From: VGSG01 sp040756375
Lineage (GTDB): Bacteria > Desulfobacterota > Desulfomonilia > Desulfomonilales > Desulfomonilaceae
DNA: 64,000 nucleotides
Reading direction: 5' to 3'
Assembly: GCA_040756375.1 (NCBI GenBank)
Contig: JBFLZC010000001.1
Location: forward strand, 502,901-566,900
The translations under genes and the position numbers were made by a program. Position 1 is the first letter of the stretch. Each line of letters opens with the position of its first letter. Below the pieces are notes generated by a model. The model ran no database searches, was not told the origin of the DNA, and was given only the letters and a program-made list of their open reading frames with translations. This document shows positions 1 through 8,325 of this stretch, in pieces.

Positions 1-1318
1 AGATCAGGAAGGTTGCACCGTACGGGATCACTCCGCCGTGGAGCGCCATGCCGTTCACAAGAGCTCCCATCGCGTGCTCCCGAACGCCGAAACGTAGGTT
101 CCTCCCGCCGGGATGTTCGGCTGACTGATCTTCCGAGCCTGAAATAAGCGTCTTGGTAGAAGGTGCAAGATCCGCGGACCCTCCGAGTATGACACTCACC
201 TTCTTCGCGATGGCATTGAGCACCTTGCCCGACGCGACCCGGGTAGCAATCGGACCGTCCGAAACGCGAAAAACCGGGATCTCCGCGTCCCAGTCCGCAG
301 GCAGGCGACGATTGATGACTCGCTCGAATTCCTCTGCCTCAGCAGGATACGCCTTACGGTATTCCTCCAGCACCGCGCGCCATTCGGCTTCAAGCTGCTG
401 ACCTCGATCAATCGCGAGGCGGAACTCACAGGGTGCTTCCTCAGGCACGAAGAAATGCGGGTCCAGGGTCCAGCAGAAGGTCTGTTTCGTAGCTTTGAGC
501 GCATCCATGCCCAGCGGTTCGCCGTGAGCGCTCGCGGAGTCCTGTTTGGGGCTGCCGAACCCGATATGGGTGCGGATCATTATCAGCGACGGCCTTTGCA
601 TCTCTTCTTTTGCCCTGGCTATGGCTTGCGCCATGGCCTGAACATCGTTGCCGTCTTCCACGCGCTGCACGTGCCATTCGCAGGCCTTGAACCTGGCTTC
701 TACGTCTTCCGTGAAAGTAATCTTGGTTTCGCCTTCGATGGAGATCTTATTGTCGTCGTATAGATAGATCAGCTTGCCCAGCTTGAGGTGGCCCGCAAGG
801 GACGCGGCCTCGTACGAGATGCCCTCCATAAGGTCGCCGTCAGAAACGATCTCGTACGTGTAGTGGTCCACCAGATGGAACCCAGGCCGATTGAACCGGG
901 TGGCGAGAAAGCGCTCGGCAAGAGCCATGCCCACGCCCATGCAGAAACCTTGGCCAAGCGGCCCTGTGGTGGCTTCCACACCAATGGCCGGATGATATTC
1001 AGGGTGCCCTGGAGTCTTGCTGCCCCATTGGCGGAATTTTTGGAGGTCTTCCAGGGATATGTCGTATCCGGTGAGGTGCAGGATCGCGTACAACAGCGCT
1101 GATCCGTGTCCGGCCGAGAGGATGAACCGGTCACGGTTCGGCCATAGAGGATTGGAGGGGTTGTGCCGCATGAATCTCGTCCAGAGCACGTAGCACATGG
1201 GCGCAGCGCCCAACGGGAGCCCGGGATGGCCGGAATTTGCCGTTTGTACGGCATCCGCGGCAAGCATACGCATTGAGTTTATGCAGAGTTCTTCCAGAGC
1301 GCTGCCAGGTTCACTCAT
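1..1318 (-). CDS. tkt: Transketolase, 5' part (gene runs off the window)
   Basis: The reading frame stays open from the ATG at 1318 to the window edge, giving about 439 residues of a protein that is usually about 660 long. The N-terminal thiamine-diphosphate domain shows the substrate-site motif TANSGHPG, the GHGSALLY segment, GPLGQGF and the cofactor motif SDGDLMEG ending in DDN. Further on, GVREHAMG carries the catalytic glutamate of the pyrimidine domain. Transketolase moves two-carbon units between sugar phosphates in the cytosolic non-oxidative pentose phosphate pathway. A strong ribosome site (GAGAGGAGG) lies 8-9 bases before the start. It follows the DUF255 gene by about 100 bases on the same strand and could be co-transcribed. 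Confidence 0.93.
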   Translation of the reverse strand, partial: MSEPGSALEELCINSMRMLAADAVQTANSGHPGLPLGAAPMCYVLWTRFMRHNPSNPLWPNRDRFILSAGHGSALLYAILHLTGYDISLEDLQKFRQWGSKTPGHPEYHPAIGVEATTGPLGQGFCMGVGMALAERFLATRFNRPGFHLVDHYTYEIVSDGDLMEGISYEAASLAGHLKLGKLIYLYDDNKISIEGETKITFTEDVEARFKACEWHVQRVEDGNDVQAMAQAIARAKEEMQRPSLIMIRTHIGFGSPKQDSASAHGEPLGMDALKATKQTFCWTLDPHFFVPEEAPCEFRLAIDRGQQLEAEWRAVLEEYRKAYPAEAEEFERVINRRLPADWDAEIPVFRVSDGPIATRVASGKVLNAIAKKVSVILGGSADLAPSTKTLISGSEDQSAEHPGGRNLRFGVREHAMGALVNGMALHGGVIPYGATFLI

Positions 1319-1422
1319 TAAAAGAACCTCCTCTCGCACCGGGTTTCGGTTCAAGACTTATGAGCTATGAAGTCTCTTCCAGGGAATTTCGCGGGCGATC
1401 TTACCCTATTTCGGGCAAATTT

Positions 1423-3693
1423 TCATTGCTTCTTCGCCCCTAGCAATTCCAGCATCTTGTCCGGATCCGTGGTGGGCAGGTCGCAATTGAAGTTGCGGCA
1501 AACGTATGCGGTGGGTTTTCCGTCCTTGCTTCTTTGTTCGCGGGTATAGGTCGCGATATCCATTATCTCGGCAGCGGTCTGCTGGAGGGGCCTGAGAACC
1601 ACCACTTTGTTGGGAACAAAGGGCCGCCGCAGATCTTCGAGCATTCGCATGGTATCCCGAGTATCGGGATCTCCCGCGATGACCACTTCGTACGAGGGGC
1701 CAAGAGCGAACTCCACCGCCACCAAGAACTGAGTATACGCGGACGGAAGCTGGCTCACATTGCCCGCAAAAGTCTTGGTGACCGTCTCTGCTTTGCGTTC
1801 CAGTTCGGGATTACCGGTGATGCGGGACAAGCGCAGAAGGTTCATCGCAGCGACGGAATTGCCCGACGGAGTCGCGCCGTCGTAGATCTCTTTCTTGCGC
1901 ACCAGCAGCTCTTGGTTCTCAACCGGGGTGAAATAGAACCCGCCGGTCTGAGCATCCCAAAATCGCGCTTGCATATCTGTGTTCAGGTCCAGGGCCGCGC
2001 GCAGGTAACGCACGTCGAACGTGGCTTCATACAGATCCAAGAGACCCCACACAAAGAAAGCGTAATCATCCACCAGGCCCGGAACCGCGGCCTGGCCGTC
2101 TCGATACCGGTGCCAAAGACGTCCCTTGTCGTCCCGCATGTTGTTCAAAATGAAATCCGCGGCTCTGCCCGCGGCTCGAGCATAGAGAGGATCATTGAAA
2201 GCCTGCGCGCCTCTCGCCAGCGCGGCAATCATCAAGCCGTTCCAGTCCACAAGGATTTTGTCGTCCCGCAAGGGCCGAACACGCTCTTCCCGCACCTGGA
2301 ACAGCTTCAGCCGAGCTCCGGCAAGCCGGGCTCGCAGTTCGTGTTCCGGGATGACCAGGTCGGCTGCAACTTTGGAGAGAGGCTCACGCAAGTGGAGTAT
2401 GTTCGCGCCGGTCAATGTACCCGAGGCCTCGTCCCTGTAGTTGCCTTCCTTCCGAATACCGTAAACCGCGGCTACGAGGCGCGCGTCCTCTTCGCCCAGC
2501 ACCTTTTCAAGCTCGTTGTACGTCCAGACGTAGAACTTGCCTTCGACACCTTCGCTGTCCGCGTCTTCCGCGGAGAAGAACGCGCCTTCGGGTGAAGTCA
2601 TATCCCTGAGCACATAGGTGAAGATCTCCCGAGCAGTCCGGGCGTATTCCTCCTTGCCCGTGGCCTGATAGGCCTCTATGTAAGCCATTGCGATCAGCGC
2701 CTGGTCGTAGAGCATCTTTTCAAAGTGCGGGAGCAACCATTCCCCATCGGTTGAATAGCGGTGGAAGCCGAAACCCACATGGTCGTAGATTCCCCCGCGC
2801 CGCATGTTCTGAAGCGTGGTTTCCACCATAGTTAGGCCGCGGGCGTCGCCGGTTCGGAGCCAGTAACGGAGAAGAAAGAGCATATTGTGCGGCGTGGGAA
2901 ACTTCGGGGCTCGATTGAATCCGCCAAAACGCTCGTCAAATCGCTCCGAAAGATCTCGATACGCGACCTCAAGCGTCCGTGAGCTCACCGGCTCACCGGG
3001 AAGGTCGTCGGGCAGCTTTCGAAGCGCGCCAACCACATGATCTGCAGACTGGAGCACCTCGTTTCGGCGAGAAGCCCACATTTCCTTGACCCGGCGCGTC
3101 AATTCGATCATGCCGATTCGCCCGAGCCGGTTATCCTTGGGAATGTACGTGGCGGCAAAAAAAGGCCGTTTCGTCGGTGTCATGATGATGTTGAGAGGCC
3201 ATCCTCCCCCGCCGGTCATCATCTGGCTAACGGCCATGTACAGGTGGTCGATATCGGGCCGTTCCTCTCGGTCGACCTTGATGGAGACAAATGCCTCGTT
3301 CATGAGGCGCGCGGCCTCCTCATCCTCAAAGGTCTCCTGTTCCATTACATGGCACCAATGGCAAGTGGAGTAGCCGATGGAGAGGAAAATCGGCTTGTCC
3401 TCCCTGGAGGCTTTTTCAAACGCTTCCTCGCCCCAGGGATACCAATCCACCGGGTTGCGCGCATGTTGGAGCAGATAAGGGCTCTTTTCTTTCATCAATC
3501 GGTTCTGGAACCCTCGACCGATTCGGCGATCTTTGTCGCTGTGGATTGTCTGCGGTGACGTATCAGTCATTGCCGCTACTCCCAATTCTGCTTGCACGTC
3601 TAGCTGTGACGCGAAGCAAGCCGGAGCCGGCATCAGCGCTAAAGCAATAACTCCTAGTATTGCGCCTGCCGGTACGATGAACTTGGGTATCAT
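1423..3693 (-). CDS. Secreted thioredoxin-fold DUF255 (YyaL/Spata20-like) protein
   Basis: This 756-residue protein belongs to the DUF255 family: a thioredoxin-like N-terminal domain followed by an (alpha/alpha)6-barrel resembling sugar epimerases or glycosidases. The family motif STCHWCHVM (a CxxC-type site) lies near residue 110, preceded by SPYLLQHARNPVDW. The biochemical role is unsettled; a redox or thiol function is assumed from the fold. The chosen ATG at 3693 has GGAAG upstream and begins a clear signal peptide (MIPKFIVPAGAILGVIALAL, ending near ACFAS), so the protein is exported, which is unusual because most relatives look cytosolic. The frame stays open 40 codons further upstream, but that stretch runs into a palindromic repeat and lacks family similarity. 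Confidence 0.87.
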   Translation of the reverse strand: MIPKFIVPAGAILGVIALALMPAPACFASQLDVQAELGVAAMTDTSPQTIHSDKDRRIGRGFQNRLMKEKSPYLLQHARNPVDWYPWGEEAFEKASREDKPIFLSIGYSTCHWCHVMEQETFEDEEAARLMNEAFVSIKVDREERPDIDHLYMAVSQMMTGGGGWPLNIIMTPTKRPFFAATYIPKDNRLGRIGMIELTRRVKEMWASRRNEVLQSADHVVGALRKLPDDLPGEPVSSRTLEVAYRDLSERFDERFGGFNRAPKFPTPHNMLFLLRYWLRTGDARGLTMVETTLQNMRRGGIYDHVGFGFHRYSTDGEWLLPHFEKMLYDQALIAMAYIEAYQATGKEEYARTAREIFTYVLRDMTSPEGAFFSAEDADSEGVEGKFYVWTYNELEKVLGEEDARLVAAVYGIRKEGNYRDEASGTLTGANILHLREPLSKVAADLVIPEHELRARLAGARLKLFQVREERVRPLRDDKILVDWNGLMIAALARGAQAFNDPLYARAAGRAADFILNNMRDDKGRLWHRYRDGQAAVPGLVDDYAFFVWGLLDLYEATFDVRYLRAALDLNTDMQARFWDAQTGGFYFTPVENQELLVRKKEIYDGATPSGNSVAAMNLLRLSRITGNPELERKAETVTKTFAGNVSQLPSAYTQFLVAVEFALGPSYEVVIAGDPDTRDTMRMLEDLRRPFVPNKVVVLRPLQQTAAEIMDIATYTREQRSKDGKPTAYVCRNFNCDLPTTDPDKMLELLGAKKQ

Positions 3694-3800
3694 TTTGGCT
3701 TCCTTTTCACTAAGTTGGTGCCGAAGGATCTTATGCGCAAGCTCCGTTAGACTTGCCCATCCCGCGCTGCGCGGGACCGACCTAGCCAAAAATTCGCCCG

Positions 3801-3830
3801 TGTAGGGGCGCACGGCCGTGCGCCCCTACA
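3801..3830. repeat. Perfect 30-bp intergenic palindrome, GTAGGGGCGCAC family
   Basis: Two 15-base arms (left arm TGTAGGGGCGCACGG) form a perfect palindrome just upstream of the DUF255 gene. Similar GTAGGGGC...GCCCCTAC palindromes recur at 4613, 7419, 11424, 19248, 19425 and 44891. Function is unknown; a REP-like interspersed element is the simplest reading. Confidence 0.85.
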
Positions 3831-3884
3831 TACAAAAGGCATCCCAGGCCAATCTTCGACAACCTTTAGCCTTTTCAACCTCTT

Positions 3885-4583
3885 CTACAGCGGTCCTGAT
3901 ATTCCGCCATCTTTTCTGATACGCCAGAAATGCCATGCGACGAGCAATGTCATGGCAAGCGGAAGCAATATTACATGCCACACATAGAGACGAAGCACCA
4001 CCATTTCCGTTACCTCAGACGGACCAAAGAGCATAGTAGCGAGCCCAGATCCCACAATTGGAACCGTCTGAGCAAGATTGCGGGCAATTGTCCAAGCCCA
4101 TAACCCCCGGTCGTCCCATACGAGCAAGTAGCCCGTGAAATCCACCAGGAGCGTGAACGCCAGGAGGATTGCCCCGATTACCCAATTGAAATTCCTCGGC
4201 GGCTCGAACGAACCGGTAACAAACACCCGTACCATGTGCAGGGCCACGAATGCAACCATGGCCTGGCCGCACCAGTAATGAAGATTCCGTATGAAGAAGC
4301 CGTATGGCGCGGCGTGAGTAATCGTCTGGATTGACTCGTACGCACCCCCGGATGAGGGGACGTAGTGCAGCACGAGCAGCAGTCCCGTTAGGATTTCCAG
4401 CACGAACATCCACAGCGCGAGCCCCCCCAAACAAAAGGTGAATCGAATTTTCGCAGCGGGCTCGGGAACCGCTCGGGGATGGAGATGAACAAGAAAAGAC
4501 GCAAACGATCCCTTACCCACTGAAATTCCCGATCTTGTATTCGTGAGAATCCATGAATGCGGTCCATCGCTAGATGAACCCAC
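3885..4583 (-). CDS. Cytochrome b6-type diheme membrane protein; N-terminus uncertain
   Basis: About 232 residues, matching the four-helix cytochrome b6/cytochrome b N-terminal domain. Helix B has His pairs 14 positions apart (HYWC...ALHM) and helix D has His 15 apart (VWHV...AWHF); the latter spacing is the b6f type. It should bind two b hemes and, with the Rieske protein encoded just upstream, form a quinol-oxidising unit in the inner membrane. No subunit IV or cytochrome c gene is adjacent. The only start in this frame here is a GTG without a ribosome site. The overlapping frame from ATG 4597 or 4567 encodes FQWVRDRLRL, like the usual b6 N-terminus, suggesting one missing base near 4490-4500 (true mutation or sequencing error). 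Confidence 0.8.
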   Translation of the reverse strand: MGSSSDGPHSWILTNTRSGISVGKGSFASFLVHLHPRAVPEPAAKIRFTFCLGGLALWMFVLEILTGLLLVLHYVPSSGGAYESIQTITHAAPYGFFIRNLHYWCGQAMVAFVALHMVRVFVTGSFEPPRNFNWVIGAILLAFTLLVDFTGYLLVWDDRGLWAWTIARNLAQTVPIVGSGLATMLFGPSEVTEMVVLRLYVWHVILLPLAMTLLVAWHFWRIRKDGGISGPL

Positions 4584-4612
4584 TCGGGCCGCGCCATACC
4601 CGTCGAATTCTT

Positions 4613-4641
4613 GTAGGGGCGGGTTTGAAACCCGCCCCTAC
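4613..4641. repeat. Intergenic palindrome GTAGGGGCGGGTTT family
   Basis: Arms GTAGGGGCGGGTTT and AAACCCGCCCCTAC surround a single base. The element lies between the Rieske and cytochrome b6 genes and belongs to the same family as the one at 3801. Confidence 0.85.
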
Positions 4642-4744
4642 CGCGCCAAATTTGCGCCCCTTTTGCCAACAGGGGCTGGTAAACAGGAAAGAATCGCCCG
4701 TGATCCGTCGAAAGCGCATGGTTTCCGTGGATACTTCACGAGAC

Positions 4745-5185
4745 CTATTTCGCAGCGGCCTCTCGCAGCAGTATCCGGTCATCGCCGTTTCTGTCAATAG
4801 CGAGCCGGGACATGGCTCGAGTTGCCGGCCCGCGCTTCAGGTTCCCCTCCCGGTCGAATTCACTTCCGTGGCACGGACATTGATAAAGCTGGGCGTCTTC
4901 ACTCCACCTGGGCCGACACCCGAGATGAGGGCAGCGGTCGTCCAGCGCCAAGAGATGGCCGTCCGCTTCCGCCTTCACCATCCATGCTCCCGCATTGGGA
5001 ACGTGCGTCGGTACGCCCGGCTGGAGCTTCTCCACGAGGTCCACGGGGATCTCACGCACTCGTTCCTTCGCGGTCCCGAATAGGGAGAACCGAGCTATTC
5101 CCCATGCTGTCATCACACCGGCCGCCGTGAGCAGAAGGGCAAGAGCAGAGCGGAGAAACGAGCGTCTTTGCATTACATCTGCCAT
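4745..5185 (-). CDS. Rieske [2Fe-2S] protein, Tat-exported
   Basis: This 146-residue protein carries both halves of the Rieske cluster site: CPHLGC and CPCHGS, supplying two Cys and two His ligands. The N-terminus has a twin-arginine signal (QRRSFLRS followed by a hydrophobic stretch, about residues 5-30), as expected for an iron-sulfur protein folded before export and anchored in the membrane. It should pass electrons from quinol, oxidised by the cytochrome b6 encoded 160 bases downstream, to a periplasmic acceptor not seen here. Two in-frame ATGs (5185 and 5173) precede the signal; neither has a clear ribosome site, so the start is uncertain by four residues. Confidence 0.9.
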   Translation of the reverse strand: MADVMQRRSFLRSALALLLTAAGVMTAWGIARFSLFGTAKERVREIPVDLVEKLQPGVPTHVPNAGAWMVKAEADGHLLALDDRCPHLGCRPRWSEDAQLYQCPCHGSEFDREGNLKRGPATRAMSRLAIDRNGDDRILLREAAAK

Positions 5186-5203
5186 AGCAGAGAGCTACAG
5201 GAA

Positions 5204-5293
5204 TCGTGAAGGGCCTTGGCTTCGGCGAGCACTCCGGGGCTTCGCTTTGGAGATCGGTGGCAAAACTGGAACGGGCAACCGCAAGGGTTGCCC
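5204..5293. repeat. Intergenic repeats upstream of the Rieske gene
   Basis: Bases 5204-5240 read, on the minus strand, GCGAAGCCCCGGAGTGCTCG and onward, and match a stretch at 29568-29610 in the opposite orientation. A small hairpin GGGCAACC-GCAAG-GGTTGCCC follows at 5273-5293. I see no gene in 5186-5481. Confidence 0.6.
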
Positions 5294-5481
5294 CTACAGC
5301 GGACCTCCAAACTCTCCCCATGCGCACACTCGACCAGAAGCTACTTGGTCCCGACCACGATTATAGGATGTTCTTAGGACACGACGTGCGTCTCGTCCCA
5401 TTCAAACTGACGAATCGCGGCCCACTTCCCCCCTTACGCGGAAGGAGTTAGGAGAATTCTTGCTCGACGTGCCTGGCCTTC

Positions 5482-5727
5482 TCAGCAACCCGAAGTCGGC
5501 AGCTTGGCCGGCTTCTTAGCAGGCGCGGCAGCCTTCATAGCCTTTTCAGCTTCATCCTTGGTCTTGAAAGGGCCTTTTACGATGCTCTTCTCGTCCGCGG
5601 GCTTCTGGTCCACGACACTCATCGCCTCGCCTTTCTTCACCACATAGTAATCCGCAGCAAGGGCCACACCGGTCAGCCCAAACGCGACTAACGCCACAAC
5701 AACAACCGCCACACGCAGGGATTTCAT
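5482..5727 (-). CDS. Small periplasmic protein next to YeeE/YedE genes
   Basis: An 81-residue protein with a signal peptide (MKSLRVAVVVVALVAFGLTG to about ALAA), then a short domain beginning DYYVVKKGEAMSVV and containing VKGPFKTKDEAEKAMKAA, and an Ala/Lys/Pro-rich tail ending in a lone cysteine (SGC). The ATG at 5727 is fixed by GGAGG eight bases upstream. The GPFxTxxEAxxA pattern recalls SPOR-like or sulfur-cluster accessory proteins, but I do not recognise a named family. It lies 85 bases downstream of the YeeE/YedE pair and is probably part of the same transcript. The terminal cysteine could carry sulfur, which is speculation. Confidence 0.75.
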   Translation of the reverse strand: MKSLRVAVVVVALVAFGLTGVALAADYYVVKKGEAMSVVDQKPADEKSIVKGPFKTKDEAEKAMKAAAPAKKPAKLPTSGC

Positions 5728-5812
5728 AAACCAACCTCCTTCGACGAGTATATTGAGCAAGTTGGACACCTAGAGTACCCACCCTGTTCCAAGGTCATAG
5801 GCCGCATGGCTA

Positions 5813-6421
5813 TCAATTGCCGGCCTTGTCGTACGGAGCCCACTTCTCCCCCAGGCCTGCCAAGAAGAAAGCTGCCAGGGCCATGAGCAGCACCGCTAAA
5901 GCCACGACCTCGGCCGACAGGCCAAATGCCTGCCATAGTGTGATGCGGCCGAGAGCTGAACTCTTGTAGAACCAGCCCCAGATCGGAAAGCCTGCGGCAA
6001 AGACCCAAATCCCCGCTACCATGCCGCCCAGAAAAACGAGCGCGTCTATCCTGCCCGAAGTAATAGCCACCACAGACGTACCGGGGCAGTACCCACCGAG
6101 GATGAAGCCGATACCGAAGAGAATTCCGCCCACCAACTGAGGCCAGAGATATGTTGGGAGCAAAGCGTATTCGACCAGAACCGAATAATCGAACAAGCCC
6201 ACCCAGGAGAGAACGATCAGGCCCACCATCGCAGTAACAATGGCAGAGAACATTACTCGGAGCACTCTCATGTCTCGGAAGTAGAAAATGCTTACGATGG
6301 TGCGAGCGTCGCCGAAACCCGCGCGCTCCAGAACAAATCCGAACATGAAGCCGACCGCCACTGCCAGAGCAAGGCTCGTTGTGAAACTAAAGGCATCAAA
6401 AAGATAGAGAGGTCCGGTCAT
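5813..6421 (-). CDS. YeeE/YedE-family sulfur transporter half, second of pair
   Basis: A 202-residue integral membrane protein of the YeeE/YedE (DUF395) family, which includes the thiosulfate transporter TsuA. Hydrophobic segments are regularly spaced and the family motif GGYCPGTSVVAITSGRIDAL is present, holding the conserved cysteine. The start at 6421 is chosen because GGAGG sits seven bases upstream and its ATG overlaps the stop of the preceding gene (ATGA). It is probably a half-size protein that pairs with the product of the overlapping gene to move thiosulfate or another reduced sulfur compound across the inner membrane. Confidence 0.88.
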   Translation of the reverse strand: MTGPLYLFDAFSFTTSLALAVAVGFMFGFVLERAGFGDARTIVSIFYFRDMRVLRVMFSAIVTAMVGLIVLSWVGLFDYSVLVEYALLPTYLWPQLVGGILFGIGFILGGYCPGTSVVAITSGRIDALVFLGGMVAGIWVFAAGFPIWGWFYKSSALGRITLWQAFGLSAEVVALAVLLMALAAFFLAGLGEKWAPYDKAGN

Positions 6422-6942
6422 ACCCATTCCCTCCTTATGACGATTGCGAAAATGAACGCGGCAGCAAAGACGGCCATCATAAAGACCCAGCTCCCCAGTG
6501 CGAGAGTTGCGCCGCCGCTTAGCGCCTGACCGCTGGTGCAACCCATCGCGAACCGGGTGCCTATGCCCGCGATGACGCCGCCGCCAAGGGCCATGGCCAG
6601 TCGCCGTCCACTGCTGACATGAGGTCCTTTGGCCACAGTCAGCTTCATCCTGCCGCCCGTCATGGCTGCGATCAGCCCGCCGATGAAGACCCCGATCACC
6701 TCGAACACCATCCAGTCCACCAGCGGATTCTTGCCACCTTTGTAGAAGCTACCGAAATATCCGTTCTGTTCCACGGCCTCCGGCACCACCGCATGACCTA
6801 CCACCGCGGCAGTCCTGCTCACTGCTCCGGAAGCCCCCAGGCCCGTGCCCATCAAATAGAAGGTCAGAAGCAATACCAGGCCCAGTGCAATTCCAGCGAC
6901 ATATGGGTTCCACAAGCCCTTTGCGTAGTCATTTTCGTTCAT
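6418..6942 (-). CDS. YeeE/YedE-family sulfur transporter half, first of pair
   Basis: A 174-residue membrane protein with the conserved cysteine motif RFAMGCTSGQALSGGATLAL near residues 130-150 and about four to five hydrophobic helices. Such half-size YeeE/YedE proteins occur as tandem pairs (PmpA/PmpB type) and are proposed to import sulfur compounds. It overlaps the next gene by four bases, so the two are translationally coupled and likely act together. Its place downstream of a polysulfide/thiosulfate-reductase-type enzyme suggests it handles that enzyme's substrate or product. Confidence 0.88.
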   Translation of the reverse strand: MNENDYAKGLWNPYVAGIALGLVLLLTFYLMGTGLGASGAVSRTAAVVGHAVVPEAVEQNGYFGSFYKGGKNPLVDWMVFEVIGVFIGGLIAAMTGGRMKLTVAKGPHVSSGRRLAMALGGGVIAGIGTRFAMGCTSGQALSGGATLALGSWVFMMAVFAAAFIFAIVIRREWV

Positions 6943-6960
6943 GAATATGCACCTTTCATA

Positions 6961-7368
6961 TTACTGTTGCTTATATCCGGCCTCACCGCTGAGCTTTTCC
7001 GGCACTCCCAGCGGCTGAGGCTGCACAGTTTCCGATACCATGCCCTTCCATAGAATGGGCGCGGGATCGTTCACCGGCAAGTCGCTCGGACAAACCATCA
7101 ACCACCGCGAGGTGAGCTGGAAGATTGCCGCGACCAACAGCGCAATCACCGAAATGATCACCACGCTGACCGCGCCTCCTACGACCATGCGACCCCTCTT
7201 CTCGGCAAGGGCATTCTCTTTGATCGGCTGTGCTTCTTCAGGGGCCTCAGGAGCTGCCTCTGCGGTTTCATGAGCTGCCTCTTCAGCCGCTGGAGCCGGT
7301 TCGGCTTCTGCCTCCGTCGCGGAGGTCAGGGGTTCCGTTCCCTGAGGTTTATCCTTTTGTTCTTCCAT
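6961..7368 (-). CDS. Small single-span membrane protein of unknown function
   Basis: A 135-residue protein: a Glu/Ala/Pro-rich, probably disordered N-terminus (residues 1-55), one transmembrane helix (VVGGAVSVVIISVIALLVAA, about 61-80), then a 55-residue tail containing a single cysteine. The ATG at 7368 has AGGAGCGG upstream. It lies between nrfD-like and YeeE/YedE genes in one direction, so it probably serves the same membrane complex, perhaps in assembly. I do not recognise a family. Confidence 0.75.
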   Translation of the reverse strand: MEEQKDKPQGTEPLTSATEAEAEPAPAAEEAAHETAEAAPEAPEEAQPIKENALAEKRGRMVVGGAVSVVIISVIALLVAAIFQLTSRWLMVCPSDLPVNDPAPILWKGMVSETVQPQPLGVPEKLSGEAGYKQQ

Positions 7369-7418
7369 TTCACCGCTCCTGTAGCGTGACTCAGCTTTAA
7401 TATTGCCATTCTTCTCAC

Positions 7419-7442
7419 GGGCGCACAGCCGTGCGCCCCTAC
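7419..7442. repeat. Intergenic palindrome GGGCGCACAGCCGTGCGCCC
   Basis: This copy of the GTAGGGGCGCAC family overlaps the last codon and stop of the NrfD-like gene: the TAG stop is read from the CTA of CCCCTAC. It shows how close to coding sequence these elements insert. Confidence 0.75.
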
Positions 7443-8323
7443 ACGATTTGCGGAGGCGTGGCCGAATATATGATTAGCGCCCGCAGGCTCATGCCTCCCA
7501 GCAAGACCAAAAGGTCCGCGCCCACAACCAATTGCTTGGGCATCGCGCCATACTCATAGAACTCAACGATACTGAGCACGAATGGCACGAGAATCCCCAG
7601 CGTCACCACAAGGATCCAGAAGTAAGGACTCAGACGGCCCGATATCAACATCTTCGCGGATGCGGCCGCGTCCACAGACCCGGTCAGGGACATAAAGACA
7701 AGCAGCATCAGGACAAGGCCTTCCACAGAGAGGAAGATCACGTGCCCCAGCGCAAAATTGGACAGGGTCCGTATCGTATTGATGTCGATGATGGCCGCGG
7801 CGATCATGGCTGCCGCGAGACCCGTAGATATGGCCGACGCGAGGAACAAAACCGGCATCAAAGGCGTATTCCAAAATGGGACGCCATTAACCACCGCGAT
7901 CAGGATGCCTGTGTACACCGCAGTGCCGAGTGCCAAAGCGCTCCCAACGAACTCAAGGGGCCTCAGATATTTCTTGGCGATGCGCCCCACGAACGTGATT
8001 TCATTGAGCGCGGCCGCATACAACAAGGCCACCGGTATGAATAAAGAGAGAACAATAACGCCCCACGTGATCATGCTGTTCAAGTTGCTGATTAGGTAAA
8101 ATTGGCGCCAGGGCTCCCAGAGGCCCGCTTCCAGGTCAAAGACCAGGCACGCTGTGCCCACTGCTACCAACGGCCCGGCCACCAACGAACCGCCCCGAGC
8201 CAGCGCCTTGGACCAGTCAGGAGCCAGCAGGTCGCACGCTACTGCCGCTATGAAAGCACCCGCACCCGCACCGGCCAGAAAGAGATACGATACGATCAAC
8301 CATCCCCACGCGTTCTCTAACAT
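7439..8323 (-). CDS. NrfD/PsrC-type membrane subunit of molybdoenzyme
   Basis: A 294-residue polytopic protein with eight or nine hydrophobic helices, of the NrfD/PsrC family that exchanges electrons between the quinone pool and a periplasmic iron-sulfur/molybdenum pair. The N-terminus (WGWLIVSYLFLAGAGAGAF) matches PsrC-type proteins. The ATG at 8323 has GAGGAGC upstream and lies two bases after the ferredoxin gene stop. It is the membrane anchor of the three-subunit reductase encoded by this operon. Whether electrons flow to or from quinone cannot be told from sequence. Confidence 0.92.
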   Translation of the reverse strand: MLENAWGWLIVSYLFLAGAGAGAFIAAVACDLLAPDWSKALARGGSLVAGPLVAVGTACLVFDLEAGLWEPWRQFYLISNLNSMITWGVIVLSLFIPVALLYAAALNEITFVGRIAKKYLRPLEFVGSALALGTAVYTGILIAVVNGVPFWNTPLMPVLFLASAISTGLAAAMIAAAIIDINTIRTLSNFALGHVIFLSVEGLVLMLLVFMSLTGSVDAAASAKMLISGRLSPYFWILVVTLGILVPFVLSIVEFYEYGAMPKQLVVGADLLVLLGGMSLRALIIYSATPPQIV

Positions 8324-8325
8324 GG

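Noticed and set aside
1534..2595. 353-codon plus-strand frame opposite the DUF255 gene
   Set aside because: Antisense shadow; the minus strand shows the CHWCH family motif and full-length similarity.
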